Positions 54,001 through 63,175 of a stretch of DNA of 64,000 nt are shown here, piece by piece; positions within the stretch are counted from its first letter, which is position 1; each line of letters opens with the position of its first letter. Location: contig JAUJYZ010000596.1 in assembly GCA_033675265.1 (NCBI GenBank), forward strand, positions 342,501 to 406,500. Direction: 5' to 3'. The stretch is from Actinostola sp. cb2023. Its lineage: Eukaryota > Cnidaria > Anthozoa > Actiniaria > Actinostolidae. The notes beneath the pieces were generated by a model that saw only the letters and a list, made by a program, of their open reading frames with translations, ran no database searches and had not been told where the DNA came from. A program made the position numbers and the translations under genes.

Positions 54001-55114
54001 GCACATATCTACGATCATCTGGCGCACTGCATCGACAAGTTTAGTCCAGCAGAAGATGTATCTTGGTGGTCAGCGGTGTATGGAAAAGATGTACCGATCA
54101 CGTGGTTACAATATGAGGTACACAGTTCTATAGTTAGGTTGTTTTTTTGTTATTGGTCATTATAGAGTACTTGAATATTACAGGAAACCTAATGCGCGCG
54201 TGAACGACAACTAATTGAAGAGAAATATATCGCGCGTAAACACGAAAAATACGATATATGGAAAGCAATAAATGCAGTAGGGACTCGTGGCAAGTCTAAC
54301 ATCTCCACAACGGCCACTTAAGTGTGTCCCGAGGTGGCCGTTGTGGATAGGTTTGACTGTATTAAAATCAGCAGTCAGGTCGATCAATGGAAAGTACCAT
54401 GGTGCAACATTGTTGGCAATATGATTGCCGCAGCGTGACTGTGTTCACCTATGCAATTGTCGTGAGCCAACTTAATGATGTACAGCGCAATCTTATTTCT
54501 GCAACATTGCGCGCAACAAATTGCAGTGGTAGTTACGCGGAAGTCGTGCGATTGCCGGTAGTATTGTATGCAATGTTGCATCGTGTGTGTTTACTTCACT
54601 ACTAAACACGATATGCAGTTTATGTACCGAGCCTTTTGTATCCAAACGATGATAACCGGCGACACGTGATACTATGGTCACCTCTATTGCAGTCGAACCT
54701 CTGCTAACTTAACGGCCACCTCCCCACACCGGTCATCTCTCTGTACCGACCAGGGATGTTTGTCCCAGCCAACCCATGCATTGATTGTAATCAAAACCTC
54801 ACCTCTACATGCGCAAAGGTCACAAGTGTTTGTCGCGAGGGATGTGGAGAAATTCCACTTATTTCTCGGTCTGTATGACGGTAATCGAATGCTTCACTTT
54901 TGATTGGATAAGAAATAACGGCATATATTATTAAAGCTGGTCACAGTGTAAGTCCTTGGATTATGCTGTACGTACGTTTTGTCTCTAAACGAGTTGTATT
55001 TGCTGTGTACAGGAGTACGAACCCAATGCTGTTGATGTGACGAGTCCACAAGACATACCAACACAACCAAACTCACTAGATAAAGAAGATCCCAAACCAA
55101 CAGGCACAAGTTCT
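38782..55114 (+). CDS. PACSIN/syndapin-type F-BAR protein gene, five exons in window
   Basis: Exons 38782-39067, 42301-42570, 52502-52838, 53997-54117 and 55013-55114; GT-AG junctions with matching phases, 372 codons. PACSINs are crescent-shaped dimers that bind and bend plasma and endosomal membranes and recruit dynamin and N-WASP through a C-terminal SH3. Evidence: FWKVNSYKKTVKRIDDGSRM in exon 1, KGPEYGS and WKETKNAEESFSKAQKPWAK in exon 2, a coiled helix in exon 3 (EEQAKKLKDKLTKSEGDV) and DVSWWSAVYGKDVPITW in exon 4, in the order of the PACSIN F-BAR domain. Exon 5 is a Pro/Asp-rich linker. No SH3 (ALYDY-type) exon is visible to 64000; it may lie beyond, with the Mos gene inside an intron. 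Intron 2 is 9.9 kb, mostly minisatellite. Confidence 0.9.
39068..40330. other. PACSIN intron 1, first part
   Basis: AT-rich, no exons seen. At 40190-40250 direct and inverted copies of GTGTGTCCGT/ACGGACACACGC form a small palindrome. Confidence 0.4.
40333..40513. mobile_element. Near-perfect foldback, about 85-bp arms
   Basis: AATGGTCAACGCTTTAGCTG...GAGTTGCTCGAGGC and its inverse GCCTCGAGCAACTC...AAGCGTTGACCATT differ by only a few small indels and substitutions. Confidence 0.85.
40563..40656. mobile_element. Foldback element, CAATATTCGCG family copy 2
   Basis: ATACAATATTCGCGTCCGAT to TTTACAAACTCGAGCC and the inverse ending GCTCATATTGTA. Same ends as 15404-15508 but a different inner palindrome. 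Confidence 0.7.
41036..41335. mobile_element. Foldback MITE, GCAACAAGCAAGAAGC arms
   Basis: ACACCTATTCCAAATATCAT...AAAGCAACAAGCAAGAAGCT pairs with AGCTTCTTGCTTGTTGCTTT...TTGGAATAGGTGTAG. Confidence 0.75.
41890..42050. mobile_element. Foldback MITE, TTGACTGAGT arms
   Basis: TTGACTGAGTTACATTATGT...GGAAAATATTTGGCTC pairs with GAGCCAAATATTTTACCATC...CACTCAGTCAA. Confidence 0.6.
42196..42283. repeat. (ATT)n microsatellite
   Basis: Imperfect ATT repeats just before PACSIN exon 2. Confidence 0.8.
42301..42570 (+). CDS. PACSIN exon 2
   Basis: Acceptor TGTATTTTAG, encodes WSKKWSDTISKGPEYGS to AQKPWAKKYDE, donor GAAG|GTATTA, phase 1. Confidence 0.92.
42606..42806. mobile_element. Foldback MITE, copy 2 of the 31167 family
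   Basis: Shares GACAAAAGAAATGCACTCAA, GCTGAACTG and the end GGACAACGTTTTTCAAATCA with the copy in PON intron 5, so related elements sit in introns of both neighbouring genes. Confidence 0.65.
42895..43145. mobile_element. Foldback element, copy 2 of the 29925 family
   Basis: TTTCATCCGATATCTGAACT and GAGGTGTTTGTATATCGGAT to AAAGTTGACCAAATTG match copy 1; the left arm is partly lost. Confidence 0.6.
43190..43600. repeat. 69-bp hairpin minisatellite, block 1 (about 5-6 copies)
   Basis: Units with GACTGTCAGTCA, GTAGGTTGTTAGCCATTAAA and TGACTGACAGTC. The A-type loop (TTAGCCATTAAA) predominates in this block. Confidence 0.92.
43624..46397. mobile_element. Split MITE copy B with mosaic insertions
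   Basis: The left two-thirds of the 28210-type MITE (TTAGCCATTACCAAAATGAG to about 44010) and its right end (CTCATTCCCAGTCCCCTGCT to TAATTAG, 46358-46397) are separated by 2.3 kb. That insert holds an inverted pair TCTCGTCC..AGAGCCTG/CTTTCGGCCAGCG (44745 and 45790-45860), another pair around GTGACGAGGGAGACTAT (44090, inverse at 44500), and patches of the 69-bp minisatellite at 45200, 45600-45775 and 46265-46330. Confidence 0.5.
46470..50135. repeat. 69-bp hairpin minisatellite, block 2 (about 53 copies)
   Basis: Unit: TTAATAGTGACTGTCAGTCA, GTAGGTTGTTGGCCATTGAA, TGACTGACAGTC, TGCTGATTGTCAGTGTC. Length variants of about 66 (TCTG lost in ACAGTGCTG) and 72 bp (GTGTCCAC) also occur. GACTGTCAGTCA and TGACTGACAGTC are exact inverse complements, so every unit can form a 12-bp stem. 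No spacers, no ORF. Confidence 0.95.
50140..50577. mobile_element. MITE with GGACGGGGACGTGAGGACGACG ends interrupting the minisatellite
   Basis: GGACGGGGACGTGAGGACGA at 50156 and its inverse TCGTCCTCACGTCCCCGTCC at 50546-50565 bound the segment. Partial and distorted minisatellite units (GCCATTAAATGACTGACGGT near 50362; GCCATTGAAAAACTGACGG near 50456) occur inside it. Confidence 0.55.
50578..52350. repeat. 69-bp hairpin minisatellite, block 3 (about 26 copies)
   Basis: Same unit, but here TAATAGCGAC and GACGGTCTACTG variants dominate, unlike block 2 (TAATAGTGAC, GACAGTCTGCTG). The block ends in a truncated unit 150 bp before PACSIN exon 3. Confidence 0.95.
52502..52838 (+). CDS. PACSIN exon 3
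   Basis: Acceptor ACTCTCAG, begins VMRCKKSYYTACRTRDQAE; donor AAAG|GTATGC, phase 2. The minisatellite ends 150 bp upstream. Confidence 0.92.
52872..53027. mobile_element. MITE with CATGGCCGCC ends, copy 2
   Basis: TATTGCTGGTTTGCACGGGA, CGTCATGGCGACCATGTTGG and the opposite end CCAACATGGCCGCTG to ACCAGCAATA. Confidence 0.75.
53291..53441. mobile_element. MITE with CATGGCCGCC ends, copy 3
   Basis: TTGCTGGTTGGCAATCAATC, AAAGTACAAAGACGCAGCGG and CCAACATGGCCGCCATGGCG. Inverted relative to copy 2. Confidence 0.75.
53763..53909. mobile_element. MITE with CATGGCCGCC ends, copy 4
   Basis: TATTGCTGGTTGGTAATCAA, AAAGTACAAAGACGTAGCTG and CCAACATGGCCGCCATGACG, then TCACGTGACCAGCAATA. Same orientation as copy 3. 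Confidence 0.8.
53997..54117 (+). CDS. PACSIN exon 4
   Basis: Acceptor GTATTCAG, encodes LAHIYDHLAHCIDKFSPAED to WLQYE, donor GAG|GTACAC, phase 0. Confidence 0.88.
54283..54790. mobile_element. Tigger-type MITE ends in PACSIN intron 4
   Basis: ACAACGGCCACTTAAGTGTG to AGGTGGCCGTTGTGGATAGG near 54305-54350 and CAGTCGAACCTCTGCTAACT then TAACGGCCACCTC at 54693 resemble TcMar-Tigger ends. Between them a weak foldback around GCAACATTGTTGGCAATATG. Confidence 0.4.
55013..55114 (+). CDS. PACSIN exon 5 (linker)
   Basis: Acceptor TGTGTACAG, encodes EYEPNAVDVTSPQDIPTQPN and KEDPKPTGTSS, donor TCT|GTATGT. Reading through the donor meets TGA after five codons (VCATL), which would give an F-BAR-only protein. 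Confidence 0.78.
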
Positions 55115-55420
55115 GTATGTGCTACACTATGACATACCAGCAGGCAAAAGTACTGTATGCGCTACACTATGCTACACATACCAGCAGGCAAAAGTACTGT
55201 ATGCGCTACACTATGACATACCAGCAGGCAAAAGTTCTGTATGTGCTACACTATGACATACCAGCAGGCAAAAGTACTGTATGCGCTACACTATGACATA
55301 CCAGCAGGCAAAAGTTCTGTATGTGCTACACTATGACATACCAGCAGGCAAAAGTACTGTATGCGCTACACCATAACATACCAGCTGGCATACGTTCTGT
55401 ATGTGCTACACTATAACATT
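55115..55420 (+). repeat. 40-bp minisatellite made from the exon 5 splice donor
   Basis: Seven tandem units follow exon 5; each contains CAGGCAAAAGTWCT then GTATGY and GCTACACTATGACATACCAG. Exon 5 itself ends CAGGCACAAGTTCT|GTATGT followed by GCTACACTATGACATACCAG, so the exon end is the first unit. Units with TTCT|GTATGT and TACT|GTATGC alternate, giving an 80-bp higher-order period. Confidence 0.88.
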
Positions 55421-55716
55421 CTGTTCCTTCTATGTCATAGTGTAGCACACACGGTACTACATTGTGTGCGACAGGACCTAATGAAAGTACGGTAAATCGT
55501 ATCAAAAGTTCCAATCCTGTTAAAAAAAATTTTTTTAAAACGTCGAGTGAATTTAGCAATACTGAGGACACGACTCTCACACACGTCTTACTACATCTAT
55601 AATATATACATGCATATAGGCATACATATGCGGTCTTGAGTACCGCGTGTATAACGGTGGTGATTTTTGATAACATTAACACTGTATTTCCATGTGTTTA
55701 TAATTAATCAAGAGAT

Positions 55717-55922
55717 GCACTCATTTCGATAAAGTTAGTCACCCGAAAAGCTTCTAATATGAGACCAAGAAGGACCATGGGTACATACATTTTAACCCAG
55801 GATCCTCATCGGTCTCACATTCGAAGCTTTACGGGTTTCAGTTTCAGTTTATTTAGTGCAAATATAGTTTTCTAATCCAGGCACGAGTGATCAACGGGTG
55901 ACTAACTTTATCGAAATGAGTG
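55717..55922. mobile_element. MITE, CACTCATTTCGATAAAGTTA ends
   Basis: CACTCATTTCGATAAAGTTA then GTCACCCG at the left and the perfect inverse CGGGTGACTAACTTTATCGA to AATGAGTG at the right. Confidence 0.85.
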
Positions 55923-57114
55923 TATATTGTTTGGTTAGAAGAGAACAAAGCTAACAGTTAACCAATTACTTTATCTAACGCTTCCTTTTTGTCTGGTCGA
56001 GTGAGTCATGCCGGTGAGTGAGTCATGCCGGTGAGTCATTCCAGTCAGTTTTGAAACGTGGTCTATACCAGTTTGTTTAACCCAACGTTTTTAGCAAAGT
56101 ACCAACGTTAGACCACAGAGTATTATAACAGTAATATTTAAAAAACACGAAGAAAATATCTCTTAACAATTATTTTTTTGGTAGCTTTTTTAGAAATCAA
56201 TGAACAGTAATCCCAACATCCTTCACGGTCGTTGTTGGCCCTTTACCATTCAAAACAGTTTGTAAAACAAGTGTAATTAATTCAAACGCGCTGAACACAG
56301 CTGGTTTTTATTAAACAGTCCAGAGGAAATTTCTCACATTGAGAAGCATTGTGACTGGTTTAGTTGCAGCAAAATGCTGATTTGTTCAAAATAGTGACCT
56401 TCATAGATCACCGCATGACGTACTCTATACCTGTGTGGAAATTCCATCTCGGAATCTAGATGGGACAAAGTACGGGGAGAAGGGAATAAGTAATCGGCAT
56501 ACACTGAACAACCGCGCAATGTGTCTTCAATGTGCGCTGACTCTTTTTAAAGTTTTAATAATAATACACCGTTCTTATAACGCATTAAAGGAAAGTATCA
56601 ATGCTTTTACAAAGATATAATTTATTGCAATTAAATCGTATTAGCTCAAGATGAAAATAAAATAAGTTGAAATTTTAAAAAAAAGAAAAATTTAAAAAAG
56701 AAAAGAAAGGTCTCCCCGAGTCTCCTTAGCAGCCGCCCTTAGTTTCGTCACGTTACCCCCAGAATCTAGAGAAGTTGCTTCTTTGATACGAGAAGGCAGA
56801 GATTCTCCATAACCTTGCATCAGCAGACGAGAAGTAACGACCATAATAGGTAGCACGATGACGTACGGTTCGAGGAATTACCAGATTGTTCCGAGATGTA
56901 TTTATAGCCAGGAATAGTTAGAGTAATTTTAAAGATTATCGGGCTTTTCCAAGTGTTAATTTCATAGCTCGGTTTCATTGAAGTATCACAGGTTTGTAGA
57001 GTAGGGGACGAGTAAACTCTGGTTTTCACTAACGAAGTAAGCACAAGAGGCGTTATTTCTCTATGAAAAGGTGCTCAACTCAAGCATAAGCACAACTGAG
57101 AACATGGCGAACAA
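55923..57114. other. No gene seen
   Basis: Three copies of GAGTCATGCCGGTGAGT-like sequence at 55999-56040. No PACSIN exon was found here. Confidence 0.4.
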
Positions 57115-57121
57115 TAAGCCA

Positions 57122-57200
57122 CTTCACGCTTTCGTCCGCCATTTTGAATTGGGGCAAACGCGCGGAAATTTATAGAAATCTGGATCACTTTGACTTGCCG
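57122..57200. mobile_element. Single arm of the GCCGCCATTTTG foldback family
   Basis: CCGCCATTTTGAATTGGGGC, AAATTTATAGAAATCTGGAT and CACTTTGACTTGCCG match the arms at 28970 and 29350. Confidence 0.65.
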
Positions 57201-57489
57201 TAACTCAAAATGTGTTCATTTGCGCTTCTTCTTTTTTTCCCCCAATCATTTCATTTTCATTCATTTGCGCTTCTGCTTACGTCCAGCCAGCACGCTTTGA
57301 CATGACACAAGTTCTTGTGCTACCTCGCTGGTCAAGACCAGGCATAAGAACTCCACGTACATTACCCATGGGTTTTAGAGCTTACTTTATTCTCTCCTGG
57401 ATCATAATTACTAAAAGTAAAATATCCGTATATATCTTCTTCTCGACCCCACCGGAGCAGGTCCCGGATGGGTACTAAACATAATCCAG

Positions 57490-57540
57490 GGTGGGGGGTG
57501 GGGGGGGGGGGGGGGGATTTCCAGGGTGGGGTTATGGGGT
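57490..57540. repeat. G-rich tract (quadruplex candidate)
   Basis: GGGTGGGGGGTGGG followed by a run of about 17 G. Multiple G4 registers are possible on the plus strand. Confidence 0.7.
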
Positions 57541-58065
57541 GTGCAGCCCGGACCTCTGAACCCTCACCCTGTTTCAGTGCAAACATGTCGAGTTTCATGA
57601 CACGCACACGGGCCGTGGTTTCACTTAGATAGATACTAGATAAACACTTCGATGTTATACCGTATGCCTGGCTAACGTAGCACCTTTTGTCAGTGTAAAT
57701 TGCCGAATTTGCTATCCCGTTTCAGTGTATTTATAACTGGCGGATTTGTTACTGGAAGGTTCGAAACCCCAACCCCATCTGGCCACACATATCCATACCA
57801 CTTATAGCGGGTACATATGCCAGTGAAAAAAATAACCATTAGTATATAGCTCATATTCAAAAAATATATCTTCTATGGACACCGCCCCTGCCTCACGTAC
57901 CACTGTTACTGATTAGTTAAGTTTGATGCAAGTAAATCCCCAAGAATTCCAAATATGAACCATAAAGCACGTACTTGTAAGCATTTTTCCTTAACTAGTG
58001 ATTTAGTTCTCAAAAGAACTTTGAGAATACTACTCCAGTGTTGAGTTGTTCAGGCACAGCTGGTT

Positions 58066-58225
58066 TCGTTGACAAAAGACGCATTTGCTCAGCACTCAGT
58101 ATAAATTGATCACAATACCAACAAGAACGCGCTGAAATGTTGACATTGGACAGTAGAAACTTTTAATTCCACAGGTTATTCTCTGGATTGAGGCTAAGGC
58201 TGAGCAAATGCGTCTTTTGTCAACA
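58066..58225. mobile_element. Foldback element, 26-bp arms
   Basis: GTTGACAAAAGACGCATTTG CTCAGC at 58069 and its perfect inverse ending at 58224. Confidence 0.75.
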
Positions 58226-60680
58226 CAGCGATGACTATAAACAACTCGAAACTGGAGCACTATCGAGCTTTCAGATGTAGTCAATATTTAAATAGTCTAA
58301 TATATATATATATATTTATGCATTAATTGCCTTTTTACAAAAAATGGTAATAATACAAGTGCACAGCTTGCTTTGTTCAGTTCTAATTTATTATATCAGC
58401 ATCTTCAAAGACTAACAATTTAGAATATTGGTTACAAAAACGTACATCGCCATGACAAATAAACATCACGATACGAATACAAGTGTTTTGTTTTTGGAGT
58501 TTAGACCTGTGGAAACGTAGCATAATTTGGTCAGAAAACCCTTGCTCTATCGCCAACACATATGTAAATCAAAGAGATTGAGAATGATTCAGTTGCCATA
58601 TTTGCATAACAACTTGCTAATCAGTCTAACAATCACAAGGTCGTATTGGTTTGTATTATACTTTTAGAACGTCTGCCTAGACTCGAGGAAATTGCTTTTG
58701 AAAATATACAGAGGATGCACTATATCTCAAGTAAAATGCAGCGAATTATCTACTCGTTTTCACTCCTCGTTTTCTGACCACCAGTTTGTCTATCAGAAAT
58801 AGAAAATGCTAGACATATGAATTGATGACTGGGATTATGACTCAAGGCAATGTCAATAATCCAAATTAGAAATCAACGAACAAAAGGACTGCAGCTGATC
58901 GACGCATATACAGAGATCGACTCGCTCTTGACATTGTTACGTCTTTGACAACTATTGTGACTAATGAAACACCAAAAACATGTAATTCGTTCGTTGTTGA
59001 GCGAACTATTGATCGTACTATGAAGTGATTTATCATAAACTACCCATCCTCCAAATAGGAATCAATCCAAGCACGAACAACTCTAACATTACATGCGCCC
59101 GCCATTCTGGCAGCATTCATAATTACACAGTAATCATTCAGGATAGTGACAATCTGCCATGTTGTAGCTATACATGGCTGTACTCAAATTGGTTACCATG
59201 GTTATTGCTGGCAAACTCTACGAGCCAAGTCTTTTTTCGCTTACCAAGATCGCAGGAATCACGTTTGGCAAGATATAAATCTTGCGTATATGATGATTGG
59301 CAAGAAACGCTGTCTTATTTTAAAATATTGTATTTGTATATGATTTTGTGTTTTGCCAGAAAGCCATGTAGTTTCTTAGTATACGAACAATATAGATTAA
59401 TTCAAAAACCCTGTTCCTTAAAAGAAGTCGGTGTGTTTCCCTTTGTTAAGGTTGATATAATGCAGGGATTTTATAATGAAACTGGCTGGCGAGCGAGCAA
59501 CAACGTAAGGCTATCTCTTGAACCACCTGTCACTGACCTGTTGCACACGCTCGCGAGCAGAATATCACCCCGGGGGCTAGGATGCCTACAATTATTGCAA
59601 AGCTCCACATGAAGCAATTGGGGGTTTGTATTTCTAAAAGATTTATATTAATAACTCATATAGACTTCTTTTGTAATATATAGAGAGGAAATATCTTCAG
59701 CGGATTATTGTTGATAATACGTGCATTGAAGAGATGCTGAAAGTTTTTTTGCTTTTTGAGGAATTAAACGGCTGGTATTATTATCAATCCAGATAACATC
59801 GCAAGTGACGGGTACATGCCCACTGGCTCTCATTTACATCTTTCTTTCTTCGCTGTTGTACAAAAACATTCGCAATAAAACTTGTTGATATATTGAGACG
59901 ACGGCAGCCAATCCAAATCGTGTTTGAAAGAATCTTCAGTTGGATGGTAATTTCAAGGTCTGACCGAGATATCGATTAAAAGTCGTTGTTGCTACAGCCA
60001 ACACGTGGTGGCTGCTGTTCGCTCTCCCTCAAAGTGTTCTTTTGTTTGGCTTGTCGTAAACTCGAGAATCGACTCTCCTTTTGTTGAAAACACAACCTTC
60101 AAACACTCCATGGAAAAGGACAAAAAAAACTCGCTCATGAATTGAAGAGTAGTTTCTGCTTTTATTTTGAAAACCTTTTATTGCCAGGCGCTCTAATGTA
60201 TTCAAAGTATTTCGTTGCTAAAAATATTTACTTGTTATAGATATCTCCTAGAGTCAAAAATAGAAAAGAAAAGTCCTCGGTTGAAAGTAAATAAATGTCT
60301 GTATACATGTATGTATTTTATGAGATGTAAAATGATTATGCGATCAAGATAATGGTTTACTATGCAAGTGATCATGTTGTAAAAACTATCATTCGAGACT
60401 GGTTGAGAATATAATCGTTTAACATTTCATTTTTTAATAAAAGATTTTAATCACCTCGGTCATTTTGGATCGCTGCGATCTCTAATATATAAGTTCATTT
60501 GTAGCTCCTTGGCTATAAGCGTCTATAAGACAATCCAGATTTACGAACGAAAATATGATATGCTATCAAAATTGTCTGCTAAATGAGAACTAGTGTACAA
60601 TTCCATATTAATCGATATAGCTACACTGTTAATGACAGTTTCTGCAGATATTATAAATTGCAATGTGATTATATGATCTA
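58226..60680. other. No gene supported
   Basis: A 195-codon plus frame at 59025-59612 has no recognised similarity and no splice or composition support. The minus strand is closed by many stops. Confidence 0.4.
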
Positions 60681-60686
60681 AATATC

Positions 60687-61625
60687 CTAGCTATCGCTGG
60701 CAAACCTTCTTAAAGTTCTTACAGTGTCAGAAGCTGTTGGTCGTAGTGATGGATTACTCTGCCAAAGTCCTTCAACTAAATTCTCATATTCTCGTAGACT
60801 CTGGTTGTCAGTTGTAGGGACGTGCGGTCGAAGGTTGTACGCCACAACACCAAATACTACAACGTAAAGGTTCTCAGAGCCGTAAGGCTGCTCCCTTGTC
60901 AGTAATTGCCACAAGCAAATCCCCATGGAGTACATATCAGCTTGTGTTGTTGGTATTTCACCTTTTAGAAGTTCAGGTGCACGGTAAGCAAATGTCCCCG
61001 TTAAATATGAATAGGTCGGACTAGCAGGTAGATTGTCATCCCCTTCTCCAACAATTTGACTACATCCAAAATCGCCTAATTTACACACGTCTTGATTATC
61101 CACTAAAATGTTCGCTGGTTTAACATCCAAATGGGCAATCTCCCTATTGTGAATAAACTCTAAAGCACTACCTATTTGAAGGCCAAATCGTAGCCTACGT
61201 TTCTCGTCAATAATTTCTTTTTCGTCGTTGATGAGATTTCGTAATGTCTTGGTGCCTGCGAATTCCATAACGATGATACGACTACCAAGTGGAAGGTCTG
61301 TTCCCGTCGCAGCTAGAGTTCTAATGATGTTCGGATGAGAAAAGGACATCACAGTTGTTTCAGCTTGGAAACTCTGCAACATTGCTCTTGGACTCTTAGA
61401 GTTTACGTGGAGTTTTTTAACAGCAACTCTTCGTCCTCTGTAACGACCCTCGTAAACGGAGCCAAATCCACCACTCCCAAGGATTTTCCCAACATGTACT
61501 AGAGTTCTTTCATCTTCTGACAACATCTCAATTTCCTGAACAAAGGGCTGCATATCTACTGCCTTTGTCTCCCATAACTCCTCAGACTGACTGCGTTGCT
61601 CCAGAAATCTATTGCTTCTGAGCAT
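60687..61625 (-). CDS. mos: Mos serine/threonine protein kinase (oocyte MAPKKK), intronless
   Basis: A 312-residue single-exon kinase. Mos activates MEK and then MAPK in oocytes and arrests or orders meiosis; intronless mos genes and several paralogues are known in cnidarians. Evidence: glycine loop GSGGFGSVYEG (50-60), VAVKK with K70, helix C E89, catalytic loop HLDVKPANILV with D167, where HLD replaces the usual HRD as in vertebrate Mos, DVCKLGDFGCS with D185, and YRAPELLKGE (214-223). VVAYNLRP near 260-267 is also Mos-specific (VVAYDLRP). All catalytic residues are present. The first in-frame ATG at 61625 was chosen; the frame is open 28 codons upstream to a TAA without another Met. The N-terminus lacks the MPSP-type start of vertebrate Mos, which governs protein stability there. 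Confidence 0.93.
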   Translation of the reverse strand: MLRSNRFLEQRSQSEELWETKAVDMQPFVQEIEMLSEDERTLVHVGKILGSGGFGSVYEGRYRGRRVAVKKLHVNSKSPRAMLQSFQAETTVMSFSHPNIIRTLAATGTDLPLGSRIIVMEFAGTKTLRNLINDEKEIIDEKRRLRFGLQIGSALEFIHNREIAHLDVKPANILVDNQDVCKLGDFGCSQIVGEGDDNLPASPTYSYLTGTFAYRAPELLKGEIPTTQADMYSMGICLWQLLTREQPYGSENLYVVVFGVVAYNLRPHVPTTDNQSLREYENLVEGLWQSNPSLRPTASDTVRTLRRFASDS

Positions 61626-62000
61626 TTTTCTCAGAAAGCCTGCCTCAATCCGAGAGCTTGGAAGATAAATGTTCGACCCAATGTCCTGTATTAGTTCAAT
61701 GTAGTTGTGTTATGCTGTGAAGTCCAGCTTCTTGGATGTGACTTTCCTCTTTTGAAGTCGCCTGCAACTTCTAAAGAAATGAAATAGCCGGTTCTGTGTT
61801 CAGCTGATGTGGAACAAGAGGACAGCTGGTGACTGGATTAAAAGAATCACATTTAAATTCTCGACCAATCAGAGCGCGTGATTGGAGTGTTTGTACTCTG
61901 TCACCCGTAGGAAGGCGTGACATGTAACTTAGGGTTTCCTTGCACGTTTTGTTGGCGTGCAATTCTCAAGAGTTGATGTTAACGCTTAGATTGTTACGTC
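61626..62000 (-). promoter_or_regulatory. Mos upstream region
   Basis: The 375 bp 5' of the ORF contains GACCAATCAGAGCGCGTGAT and TGATTGGAGT, i.e. CCAAT boxes in both orientations near 61863-61887. No TATA box is obvious. Confidence 0.35.
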
Positions 62001-62540
62001 TTTCCTGCCTTGAGCAATGATGTAGCGCTGTGATAAAGCTAAAAACATTGTTATTTTCAATGCGAAGCGTTTCGAAATGAACTAATATTAGGTCACGAGG
62101 AAATGCCTCGTTAATTATTCATACTGTCAATTTAAAAAAAAAGTCGACGAGAAAATTATATTTCAAAAGAAAGCTGCAATTACAAAGATGGCCAGCAAAG
62201 TACTTAGCTATATTATATTATATTATTATATTGCTGGTATTATTTAATTTTATTGACCATGGTGAAATGATGGCTATAGCTGTCATTAGATACCTTACAC
62301 ACGTGACAACATATGGCAGTCAAAAGAAATATTCTTCACTGTAGCTTTGCGCATGCTCAGTATCGTGAGAAAATTCATATCTGCATGCATGCTTGTATTG
62401 TACCAATGCAATGCTCGTTGTGTAGATATCGCTCAAGTTTTGTCTCGAGATTTCACATGGATTGTAAACATTTGATTCAAACAAAAGTGACTGGGCCATT
62501 CAGGACCTCCTTATCAAAAACATAAAACTATTTTATTTTT
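62001..62540. other. No gene seen
   Basis: AT-rich sequence; short frames only. Confidence 0.4.
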
Positions 62541-62543
62541 ATT

Positions 62544-62670
<127 letters not shown>

Positions 62671-63062
62671 GTTATTATTATTACATTAGCCGTACCTTTC
62701 TAAGCTCAATATCTGCTATAGCTGTAGTCCTCTTACAACACAAAGAGCTCAGTTGCCTCATGAATTCACAAAACACGTAATAACAATACGCAACGGTATA
62801 GCTGATAAAGTTAGCTTTCAGTCTCAAGTCGTTGACCGGAAGTCTTGGTTAACAATGCAACGCGGCCCATCAGTTCACGGTATATTCTATTTATAGCTAG
62901 AACTGACGGCGGTTCAGCGATGTGGTTCTTTCACAATTGGCAAAAATAAATCCATAGAAAGGTTGGCAAAAAGGTGAACACCACGGAAAGGTCAATAGAG
63001 AAAGATCGGAAAATCTAAGGGATTTTTTATTCAATAATTTTAATGCTTAATGGCCATTGATT

Positions 63063-63175
63063 TTTGGGGGAGGAGGTGGGGAGTTTTTTTTGGGGGGGAG
63101 GGTGGGGAGTATTTTGGGGGGGGGGAGTCGGGCTGGAGAGGTTTTATTTGTTTTTGGGGGGGGTGGGGAGAGGGG
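63063..63175. repeat. G-rich tract (quadruplex candidate)
   Basis: Repeated GGGGGAGGGTGGGGAG-type runs; the short ORF over it is an artefact of composition. Confidence 0.7.

Noticed and set aside
59025..59612. 195-codon plus-strand frame
   Set aside because: No similarity, no motif, ordinary AT-rich composition and no splice support; it was tested as a possible PACSIN continuation and lacks SH3 residues.
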